NCBI GenBank assembly: GCA_015222795.1
Contig: JADFVY010000157.1
Location: 1-7,223, forward strand
DNA length: 7,223 nucleotides
Source: Pseudomonadota bacterium
Lineage (GTDB): Bacteria; Pseudomonadota; Alphaproteobacteria; UBA8366; JADFVY01
Direction of reading: 5' to 3'
Position 1 is the first letter of the stretch. Each line of letters begins with the position of its first letter. The position numbers were made by a program, and so were the translations under genes. The notes beneath the pieces are model-generated. The model worked only from the letters and a program-made list of their open reading frames with translations, was not told the DNA's origin and did no database searches. This document shows, one piece after another, positions 1 through 5,895 of the stretch.

Positions 1-1585
1 GGGCCATCAGTTCATGCTCGGCGACCACGGCCGCGCGGACCAGGCCTTCCAGCTCAACGTAATCGGCGCGGTTGCGCCAGACGCGCTCAACCTCCTGCAC
101 GATCACCAGCTTTTCCGCGCCGGCCTCCCCCACCGTGAAGGCCGCGGCGTGGTTGGGGCGCAGCGCCGGGTGGCAGGCGGCGGCGGTGGCCTCGATATCC
201 TGCGGGTAATGGTTCTGGCCGCGGACGATAATCACGTCTTTCAGCCGCCCGGCGATGAACAGCTCGCCATCCAGCATGAAACCCAGGTCGCCGCTGCGCA
301 GGAACGGCCCCTCGCCGCCGCCGGCAAGGCGCGCCTGGAAGGTCTCGCGCGTTGCCGCCGGATTGTTCCAGTAGCCCTGGGCGATATGCGGGCCGGCGGC
401 CCAGATTTCGCCGACCCCGCCCGGCGCGCATTCCATGCCGGTCTGCGGGTCTACGATGGCGAGGCGCTCGCCCGACAGTTCGCGGCCGCAGCCCACGACA
501 TCCCGAGCATCGGCGATCGCGGGGATGGCCTGGCCGGCCTGCAGGGCGGCGCGGCTGACCGCGCGGATTACCGGTGGCGCATCCCGCCGCCCGCCCGACA
601 GCAGAAGCGTCCCCTCGGCCATGCCGTAGCAGGGATAGAGGGCGCGGGCGTCCAGGCCATGGGGCGCGAAGGTTTCGGCGAAGGTTCGCAGCGTATCGGC
701 GCGCACCGGCTCGGCCCCGTTGAATGCCAGCCTCCAGCATGACAGATCCACCCCCTCCATCGCGTCAGCCCGGTGGCGGGTGGTGCAGAGGTCGAAGGCG
801 AAACTCGGCGCACCGGCGACCTCGGCCCGGTAATCCGAGATCGCGCGCAGCCAGTTGAGCGGCCTCTGCATGAAGCCGTTGGGGGCCATCAATACGCAGA
901 GGCTGCCCACATAAAGCGTCTGCAGCACATTCAGGATCAGCCCCATGTCGTGATAGAGCGGGACCCAGGAGACGTAGGTGGATTTCCGCGTATTGCCGAG
1001 GGCGCGCTGTATCATCTCCAGATTGGCGATCAGGTTGCCGTGGCCGACCATCACCCCCTTGGGCTGCGAGGTGGAGCCCGAGGTATATTGCAGGAAGGCC
1101 ACGTCCCCGGGCCGCGCGTCATGCGGGGGCGCGTTATCGGTGGGCACATCCCGACGGTCAGCCGCCATCCAGCCCATCGCATCCCAGGCCGGACTTCCGG
1201 CAAATTCGCCCCGCACCTCGCCCAGCAAGGCGGACGTGGTCAGCGCCAGCGCCGGGCGGCAATCCTCGACGATGGCGCGGGTGGAATGACGCAAGCGGTT
1301 TCGCTTGGGCGAAACCACCGGCACGGGGATCACGCCCGCGTAGAGGCAGCCGAACCAGGCGGCGATGAAGTCCAGCCCCTGCGGGAAGATCAACCGCGCC
1401 CGGTCGCCGGGGCGCGTGTGCAAGCGGATGGGTTCGGCGAGCGCACGGGCCAGGCGGTCCAGTTCCGCGAAGGTCAGGCGGCTCTCCTCCTCGCCGCGTT
1501 CATTGACGAAGGCATAGGCCGGGTCGTCGGGCTGCGTTTCCGCGCGGTGGCGCAGCAGGTCGTTCATCGAGCGGAAAGAGTTCAT
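1..1585 (-). CDS. fatty acyl-AMP ligase (FAAL), C-terminus outside window
   Basis: The open frame runs 528 codons to the window edge; about 50 residues should be missing. It is an ANL-superfamily adenylating enzyme. The phosphate loop is YTSGSTSQPKG (167-177), followed by LYHDMG (210-215), FNGAEPV (288-294), YGMAE (320-324), SGDLGF (431-436) and GRLKDVIIVRGQNHYPQDIE (446-465). The NHYPQDIE ending and the segment at about 339-370 leading into VVGCGREL match fatty acyl-AMP ligases, in which an insertion blocks CoA thioester formation. It should therefore turn a free fatty acid and ATP into acyl-AMP and transfer the chain to the holo-ACP encoded four genes upstream, starting the pathway. The ATG at 1585 overlaps the thioesterase stop by 4 bases, with an AAAGGG site about 10 bases upstream. 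An in-frame ATG at 1567 has no such site. Chain length specificity cannot be read from the sequence. Confidence 0.94.
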   Translation of the reverse strand, partial: MNSFRSMNDLLRHRAETQPDDPAYAFVNERGEEESRLTFAELDRLARALAEPIRLHTRPGDRARLIFPQGLDFIAAWFGCLYAGVIPVPVVSPKRNRLRHSTRAIVEDCRPALALTTSALLGEVRGEFAGSPAWDAMGWMAADRRDVPTDNAPPHDARPGDVAFLQYTSGSTSQPKGVMVGHGNLIANLEMIQRALGNTRKSTYVSWVPLYHDMGLILNVLQTLYVGSLCVLMAPNGFMQRPLNWLRAISDYRAEVAGAPSFAFDLCTTRHRADAMEGVDLSCWRLAFNGAEPVRADTLRTFAETFAPHGLDARALYPCYGMAEGTLLLSGGRRDAPPVIRAVSRAALQAGQAIPAIADARDVVGCGRELSGERLAIVDPQTGMECAPGGVGEIWAAGPHIAQGYWNNPAATRETFQARLAGGGEGPFLRSGDLGFMLDGELFIAGRLKDVIIVRGQNHYPQDIEATAAACHPALRPNHAAAFTVGEAGAEKLVIVQEVERVWRNRADYVELEGLVRAAVVAEHELMA

Positions 1586-2355
1586 GGCGTAGGCACCCTT
1601 TCCAGACGCAATACCGCCTCGCCGGCTATGACAGCCTGTTCGTTCATGGCGAAAAAGTGGCCCCCCGGCAGATCCGCCAACGCAAAGCCGGCTGCGGTCT
1701 GCGCCGCCCAGGCCCGCCATTCCGCGCCCGACACCAGCGGATCGTCGCGGCCGGCGAAGAAATGAATCGGGCAGTCGAGCGGGGGCTCGTCGGCATATTC
1801 GTACAGGTCGGAGATATTGAGGTCGGCGCGGATCGTCGGGAACAGGCGGTCGCGCCAGTGCGGACGGTCGAGGATCGCCGTGGGCGTGGCCCCCATCAGC
1901 CGCAGGTAATCGGCGAATTCCTCGTCCGGCCCAAGGCCATGCGCCTTATGCGACAGGGGCAATTGCGGCGCGCGGCGGCCGGAGACGATCAGCGCGCGGG
2001 GCATTGGCAATCGGCGTCGGCGCATTTCGCGAGCCAGGTCGAAGGCGACGATGGCGCCCAGGCTATGGCCGTAAAACAGGTAAGGCAGGCCGGTCAGCGG
2101 TTCGATATGGGGCAGCAGCGCGGCAATCAGGTCGTCGATCTCCGTGACAGGCGCTTCCGCCTGGCGATCCTCGCGGCCGGGCAACTGAATGGCGGCCAGT
2201 TCGATGCCGGCGGGCAGCAGCTTGCGCCAGCCGTTGAAGGACGAGGCGCCGCCGCCGGCATGGGGAAAGCAGAACAGGCGCGCCCGGGGTGTGGCGGCGC
2301 TCACGCCGCGTTTCACCCAGGCGCTGGTTGGCGCGATTTGCGTTCCACCGTCCAT
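1582..2355 (-). CDS. type II thioesterase (alpha/beta hydrolase, GrsT-like)
   Basis: A 257-residue alpha/beta hydrolase of the type II thioesterase family (GrsT/TesA/RifR-like). The N-terminal FCFPHAGGGASSF (28-40) is the typical oxyanion-region signature. The nucleophile is S98 in GHSLGA, the acid is D204 or D205 in AGRDDPLV, and the base is H233 in GGHFF. The family hydrolyses acyl groups from carrier-protein phosphopantetheine arms, usually to rescue PKS or NRPS lines from wrongly loaded units. No PKS or NRPS is visible here, so it may instead release the finished acyl chain from the neighbouring ACP. The ATG at 2355 is 3 bases after the P450 stop with a poor ribosome site; no better start is evident, and about 25 residues precede the conserved core. 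The TGA overlaps the FAAL start by 4 bases. It is a cytoplasmic protein with no signal peptide. Confidence 0.92.
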   Translation of the reverse strand: MDGGTQIAPTSAWVKRGVSAATPRARLFCFPHAGGGASSFNGWRKLLPAGIELAAIQLPGREDRQAEAPVTEIDDLIAALLPHIEPLTGLPYLFYGHSLGAIVAFDLAREMRRRRLPMPRALIVSGRRAPQLPLSHKAHGLGPDEEFADYLRLMGATPTAILDRPHWRDRLFPTIRADLNISDLYEYADEPPLDCPIHFFAGRDDPLVSGAEWRAWAAQTAAGFALADLPGGHFFAMNEQAVIAGEAVLRLERVPTP

Positions 2356-2358
2356 GGG

Positions 2359-3633
2359 CTAGCGAAACCGCAGCGGCAGTTGCTTCATCCCGCGCAGGAT
2401 TACCGCGCCGTCCTGCCATTCCAACTCGTCCGCCGCCAGTTCGATCCGGACATCGCCGCCGAACAGCAGCTCAAAGGCGATCGTCGCTTCCAGATTGGCC
2501 AGCCCGCCACCGAGGCAGGCCCGCATGCCGTAACCGAAGCCGACATGCGCTTGCAGGTCGCCACGGGTTATCAGGAAACGGTCCGGGTCGGCGAACACCG
2601 CCTCGTCGCGATTGGCGGAGGCGAGCAACAGCAACACCTGCTCGCCCTCGCGGATTTCCACGCCGCCGATCTCGGCATCGGCGATGGCAACGCGCTTGGT
2701 CTGCTGCAGCGGCGGCTCGAAACGCAGGACCTCTTCCGTCGCACTGGCCGCCAGCGCGGGGCCGGCGCGCAACAACGCCTCCTGATCCGGATGGCGCAAC
2801 AGACAAAGGATACCATTGCCGATGAGGTGCTTTGTGGTCTCATGGCCAGCCACGAAAGACATCAGGCAGGTCAGCGCGACCTCCTGCTCACTGAGCCGGT
2901 CGTCGCGGTCGCGGTTGGCCAGCAGGATGCTGATAATGTCGTTGCCGGGGCGGCGTTTGCGTTCCTCGACCACGCCGGTCAGACAGGCCAGCGCCTCGCG
3001 CACCGCCGTCTCGACGCTGGCGAAGTCAGCGGGCGCCATCAGGGTGGGGTCCAGCAGCATGCGGGCCTCGGCCGCCCAGTCGCGCATGACCGATCCCATT
3101 TCGCGCGGCAGTCCCATGCGGTGGCACATCAGATACATGGGCAGGCGGTCGGCGAAATCGGCCAACGCCTCCATGCCGCCGTCGGCCAGGGGTTGTGCCA
3201 GCAGCTCGCGGGCAATCGCCTCTATTGCCGGGCGTTCGGCGGCGACGGCGCCTGAGTCGAAGACATTGTTGACCAGCCGGCGCAGCCGCGCATGGTCGGG
3301 GTTCTCGGTGAAGACTATGGCCTTGGCGATGAAGCTTTCGATGCCGCCATAATCACCGGCGGCCGCGCGCTCCAGCCCGCCGCCCCGTCGTTTCACCAGT
3401 TCGGGGATGCGCGACGAGCTGAAAAGGCGGCCGCGCAATACGGCAAGCACGTCCGCATGGCGGCTGACCAGCCAGGAACCGACGACCCGCTTGACCGGCT
3501 CACGCGCGCGCAAGGCTGCATAAACCGGATAGGGATCGCGCCGGAATTCCGGGCTGAACGGGTTGAAGCGAACCCGGTCGGGGGTGGCCGAAGCCACCCC
3601 TTTCCGGTCCTTCACGGTGCCGGGCAGGGCCAT
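2359..3633 (-). CDS. cytochrome P450 monooxygenase
   Basis: A full-length 424-residue soluble bacterial P450 with no N-terminal membrane anchor. The C-helix haem-contact motif is DHARLRR (113-119). The I-helix oxygen-activation motif is AGHETT (262-267), the ExxR pair is E301/R304, and the haem-ligand loop is FGYGMRACLG with Cys 373. The Arg at the usual His position of FGxGxHxCxG is a common variant. It would hydroxylate, epoxidise or further oxidise a substrate using electrons from a ferredoxin and reductase, neither of which is encoded here. In this operon the likely substrate is the ACP-bound or free fatty acyl chain; polyyne pathways of the caryoynencin type also use a P450 on a desaturated chain. 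The start at 3633 lies 5 bases after the methyltransferase stop with only a weak ribosome site, so translation is probably coupled. Two strong hairpins fall in its first 25 codons. The thioesterase begins 3 bases after its TAG. Confidence 0.95.
   Translation of the reverse strand: MALPGTVKDRKGVASATPDRVRFNPFSPEFRRDPYPVYAALRAREPVKRVVGSWLVSRHADVLAVLRGRLFSSSRIPELVKRRGGGLERAAAGDYGGIESFIAKAIVFTENPDHARLRRLVNNVFDSGAVAAERPAIEAIARELLAQPLADGGMEALADFADRLPMYLMCHRMGLPREMGSVMRDWAAEARMLLDPTLMAPADFASVETAVREALACLTGVVEERKRRPGNDIISILLANRDRDDRLSEQEVALTCLMSFVAGHETTKHLIGNGILCLLRHPDQEALLRAGPALAASATEEVLRFEPPLQQTKRVAIADAEIGGVEIREGEQVLLLLASANRDEAVFADPDRFLITRGDLQAHVGFGYGMRACLGGGLANLEATIAFELLFGGDVRIELAADELEWQDGAVILRGMKQLPLRFR
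3559..3600 (-). other. tandem RNA hairpins in the 5' part of the P450 gene
   Basis: Read on the transcribed sense (minus) strand, bases 3600-3581 form a perfect 8-base-pair stem (GGGGTGGC with GCCACCCC) around a TTCG loop closed by C-G. This is the exceptionally stable cUUCGg tetraloop. Four bases later, bases 3576-3559 form a 6-base-pair stem (CGGGTT with AACCCG) around a 6-base loop. The first stem begins at about nucleotide 34 of the P450 coding sequence, codons 12-18. There is no U-tract afterwards, so it is not an intrinsic terminator. A role in ribosome pausing, mRNA processing or stability is inferred only. Confidence 0.55.
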
Positions 3634-3638
3634 CGGTC

Positions 3639-4574
3639 TCAGGCCAGCCTGAAGGCGGAGTCGTTTTCGAACGACCCGTCGACCGACCAGTTGTTGCGGA
3701 TCGGCCTGAGCGAGAAACGCAGCAGCCCGATTTTGCCCATGCGGAAACCCACGGAACCCAGCTTGAAGAAATGCTCGAACCGCTGGACTTCCTCCTCGCC
3801 GACCATCCCGACGGCCTCGTCACGGCGCGCCCGCAGATTCTTCAGCCATTCGTCATAGCTGCGGGCGTAATGGAAACGGTCGTTGCGGACGGCCACGACC
3901 TCGAACAGCCCGTCCACCGCTTCGATAATCTCGTTGAGGTAGGGCAGGTCGGTTTCCGGATAGATTTCCGTTGTCATGAACTCCGACGCATCCTCGCGCC
4001 GCATATTGCCAAACGCGATGGACTGCAGCGACAACCCTCCATTGGGGTTGAGCCAGCGGTGGCAGCGCTCGAAGAAGTCGCGATAGACCTGCTGGTTCTG
4101 CTCGCGCGTATCGCCGTCCTTGGCGAAATGCTCGAAGGCGCCGATGGAGACGATGGAATCGTACTTTTGCCTGGGCTCGTGCACGGCCCAGTTCTCGGTC
4201 CGCACTTCGGTGTTCTTCAGGCCGAGCAAATTCAGATAATCGGTCTGTGCGTCCGACAGCGTCAGCCCGACCACGTTATTGACCCGAGGCTGTTCGGAAA
4301 TCATCCGCAACAGCGTGCCCCAGCCGCAGCCGACCTCGAGCACCGATTCAGCGCGTTCCACATGGGCGCTGTCCATATGCCAACGGAACTTGCGCTCCTG
4401 GGCAGCCTCCAGCGTGTCGTCGGGGCCGTTGTACAGGGCCGCGGAATAGGCGAAGGCCGGGCCCAGCATCAGGCCCCAATAGTCGTTGCCAATGTCGTAG
4501 TGATGAAGGATGCCCTCTTTCGAACCGCCATATTTCGGGTCGGTCGCGGGGCTGTGTTCGAGGACCGCGCTCAT
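3639..4574 (-). CDS. cyclopropane-fatty-acid-synthase-like SAM methyltransferase
   Basis: A 311-residue class I methyltransferase of the CFA synthase / mycolic acid methyltransferase family. It is close in size to the mycobacterial enzymes and lacks the N-terminal extension of E. coli Cfa. Family marks in order: HHYDIGNDYW (24-33), AYSAALY (42-48), the SAM-binding VLEVGCGWG (78-86), VVGLTLSDAQ (101-110) and GAFEHF (145-150). Family members methylate or cyclopropanate a double bond; some N-methylate amines. Compared with E. coli Cfa from memory, the glutamate (E148) and a tyrosine (Y240) are kept, but the Cys of 'YSCAY' is A45 and the His of 'LLHTI' is Q184. Both normally help bind bicarbonate. 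There is also an insertion of about nine residues after E148-H149. It may therefore do plain C-methylation rather than ring formation. The ATG at 4574 overlaps the ACP stop by 4 bases and has a strong GGGGAGG site. The P450 follows after 5 bases. Confidence 0.88.
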   Translation of the reverse strand: MSAVLEHSPATDPKYGGSKEGILHHYDIGNDYWGLMLGPAFAYSAALYNGPDDTLEAAQERKFRWHMDSAHVERAESVLEVGCGWGTLLRMISEQPRVNNVVGLTLSDAQTDYLNLLGLKNTEVRTENWAVHEPRQKYDSIVSIGAFEHFAKDGDTREQNQQVYRDFFERCHRWLNPNGGLSLQSIAFGNMRREDASEFMTTEIYPETDLPYLNEIIEAVDGLFEVVAVRNDRFHYARSYDEWLKNLRARRDEAVGMVGEEEVQRFEHFFKLGSVGFRMGKIGLLRFSLRPIRNNWSVDGSFENDSAFRLA

Positions 4575-4852
4575 GCCGCAACCTCCCCGGCGCTCGCTTT
4601 GGCAGCCAGATGATCGGCCAGCGTCGCGATGGTGGTGTATTCGAACAGCAACGAGGGCGAGACCTCGCCGCCGAGATGCTCCTCCAGCTCCAGGATCATC
4701 GCCACCGCCATGGCGGAATCGAGGCCGAAACGGTCGAATTCGGTAGTGGCGTCGATCTTTTCGATCGGCGTATCCAAGAGATTGGCCACGTAATGGCGGC
4801 ACCAATTAGCGATGCCGTCGTTTGTCGGAATGAAGTTCTGTTGTGTCGTCAT
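4571..4852 (-). CDS. stand-alone acyl carrier protein
   Basis: A 93-residue acyl carrier protein. The phosphopantetheine attachment site is S46 in FDRFGLDSAMAV, followed by the acidic helix II (ILELEEHLGGEV) and the helix III/IV region ending at about residue 85. It would be converted to the holo form by a phosphopantetheinyl transferase (none in the window) and carry the acyl chain as a thioester. I chose the ATG at 4852 because an AGGGAG ribosome site sits 7 bases upstream. A longer in-frame start at 4918 would overlap the desaturase and add a non-ACP N-terminus. It sits between the desaturase (40-base gap, the largest in the operon) and the methyltransferase (4-base ATGA overlap). This suggests it is the shared scaffold of the tailoring enzymes and is loaded by the FAAL encoded downstream. 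The 'GLDSAMAV' surroundings look more like PKS/NRPS-type carrier proteins than the housekeeping AcpP 'GADSLDTVE'. Confidence 0.93.
   Translation of the reverse strand: MTTQQNFIPTNDGIANWCRHYVANLLDTPIEKIDATTEFDRFGLDSAMAVAMILELEEHLGGEVSPSLLFEYTTIATLADHLAAKASAGEVAA
4582..4588 (-). promoter_or_regulatory. ribosome binding site of the methyltransferase gene
   Basis: GGGGAGG on the minus strand, 7 bases before the ATG at 4574, within the last codons of the ACP gene. It is the strongest Shine-Dalgarno match in the window. It fixes the methyltransferase start, although the same frame stays open upstream to 4805 as a shadow inside the ACP gene. Confidence 0.75.
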
Positions 4853-4859
4853 GGTCTTG

Positions 4860-4865
4860 CTCCCT
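4860..4865 (-). promoter_or_regulatory. ribosome binding site of the ACP gene
   Basis: AGGGAG on the minus strand, 7 bases before the ATG at 4852. It decides the ACP start against the longer in-frame ATG at 4918. It lies in the only real intergenic gap of the operon, so the ACP can initiate independently of translation of the desaturase. Confidence 0.75.
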
Positions 4866-4892
4866 GAGGTTATGAAGATCGTTAAAGGCCGG

Positions 4893-5891
4893 TCAGCCCG
4901 CCTCTTGCCCGCCGGCATGGCGGGCTTCCAGTTTCGCCGCGCGGGCGGTGATTTGATCGCGGCCGGGCACGCGCACGTCCCAGGCCAGGCCGAAAAGCGC
5001 CAGCAGCCGGATGAACCAGTAGCCGAGATCGATGCTGAACCATCGCAGCGCGAAGGAGGCGGAATTGGGGAAGGCGTGATGGTTGTTGTGCCAGCCCTCG
5101 CCCCAGGCGAGAACGCCCAGGATCACATTGTTGCGGCTGTTCTCGTCCAGCTTGAAGCGCCGGGTGCCGATGGTGTGCAGGATGGAATTCAGGGCCGACA
5201 TGGCCTGCTCGACCACGAACATCCGCGCCGCGCCGCCCCACAGGAACCCGGTCAGCGCACCCCACCAGCTCATCGTGACCAGCCCGCCGATCACGGTCGG
5301 GATGGCGAGGCCCAGCAGCACCCAGCCGTAATAATGCCGGCTGGCCCAGACCAGCCATTTGTCGCGCAGCAAATCGGGCGCGTAGTGGGCCACGTTGGGA
5401 TATTCATGGCGCAGCATCCATGTGTAATGGGCGTGGATGAAACCGCGAACGCGGTTGACCAGGCCGGTTCCGTGCAAGTTCGGGGAATGCATGTCGCCCG
5501 GTTTGTCGGCGACCTCGTGATGGCGGCGATGCATGGCCGCCCAAGAGATCATGCTGCCGCGACCCGACATCGAACCCATGATCGTCAGCAGCACGCGGAC
5601 CGCCGTGGAGGTCTGGAACGCCTGGTGCGCGAACAGCCGGTGATAACCGGCCGTGATGCCCAGCCCGGTCGCCAGCCACAGCGCCGCGAAGAGCGAAAAC
5701 TCCATAACGCCGATCGGGCGGTAAAAGGCCAGCACGACGGCCGCGGCCACGCCGATCAACGGCAGCAGGTCGAACAACAGGAAATGCCGCCGCTGCATGC
5801 GGTGGATATATTCGCTGTCCACCGCAAGCCGGCGGAACTTGCCGTTGGGCAGTTGGTGATACTGGTTGGCCTTGTCGAGTACGACTTCCAT
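4893..5891 (-). CDS. membrane di-iron fatty acyl desaturase (delta-9 / JamB-like)
   Basis: A 332-residue integral membrane desaturase. It carries the three histidine boxes of the family: H84RLFAH89, H121RRHH125 and H268NNHH272. The additional NSILH motif at 235-239 supplies the extra His ligand seen in acyl-CoA (stearoyl-CoA-type) desaturases. Hydrophobic pairs surround the boxes (roughly residues 37-57, 62-82, 190-206 and 210-226), the usual four-helix layout. It would introduce a double bond, or in acetylenase relatives a triple bond, using O2 and electrons from a redox partner not found in this window. The gene directly upstream of a stand-alone ACP, in an operon with a FAAL, suggests an acyl-ACP rather than acyl-CoA or phospholipid substrate, as in JamB/JamC systems. 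The start at 5891 has a GAGAGG ribosome site 10 bases upstream, inside the end of the dioxygenase gene. Regiochemistry, and alkene versus alkyne formation, cannot be read from the sequence. Confidence 0.93.
   Translation of the reverse strand: MEVVLDKANQYHQLPNGKFRRLAVDSEYIHRMQRRHFLLFDLLPLIGVAAAVVLAFYRPIGVMEFSLFAALWLATGLGITAGYHRLFAHQAFQTSTAVRVLLTIMGSMSGRGSMISWAAMHRRHHEVADKPGDMHSPNLHGTGLVNRVRGFIHAHYTWMLRHEYPNVAHYAPDLLRDKWLVWASRHYYGWVLLGLAIPTVIGGLVTMSWWGALTGFLWGGAARMFVVEQAMSALNSILHTIGTRRFKLDENSRNNVILGVLAWGEGWHNNHHAFPNSASFALRWFSIDLGYWFIRLLALFGLAWDVRVPGRDQITARAAKLEARHAGGQEAG
4907..4925 (-). other. hairpin at the end of the desaturase gene, before the ACP
   Basis: GCCCGCC and GGCGGGC form a perfect 7-base-pair stem with a 5-base loop within the last codons of the desaturase. 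It stands just upstream of the 40-base gap before the ACP. No U-tract follows, so it is unlikely to be a terminator. It could mark an mRNA processing or stability boundary that raises ACP expression; that is inference. Confidence 0.4.
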
Positions 5892-5895
5892 CGGT

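Noticed and set aside
1..1585. FAAL as an ordinary acyl-CoA synthetase or NRPS adenylation domain
   Set aside because: The NHYPQDIE ending, the VVGCGREL region and the preceding insertion fit fatty acyl-AMP ligases, and a stand-alone ACP acceptor is in the same operon.
1657..3255. Long plus-strand open frame (532 codons), with others at 773-1765, 3771-4613 and 4812-5996
   Set aside because: They lie antisense to clearly identified genes with complete motifs. Their translations are Arg/Gln/Gly/Ala-rich with no family motif, as expected of shadow frames in GC-rich DNA.
3581..3600. The 8-base-pair hairpin as an intrinsic terminator on either strand
   Set aside because: On the sense strand no U-tract follows. 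On the plus strand only three T follow, and no gene on that strand would end there.
4575..4805. N-terminal extension of the methyltransferase frame up to 4805
   Set aside because: It runs out of frame through the ACP gene and is Arg-rich with no homology. The ATG at 4574 has a strong ribosome site and an ATGA overlap.
4853..4918. Longer ACP start at 4918
   Set aside because: It would overlap the desaturase end and add a non-ACP sequence; the AGGGAG site supports the ATG at 4852.
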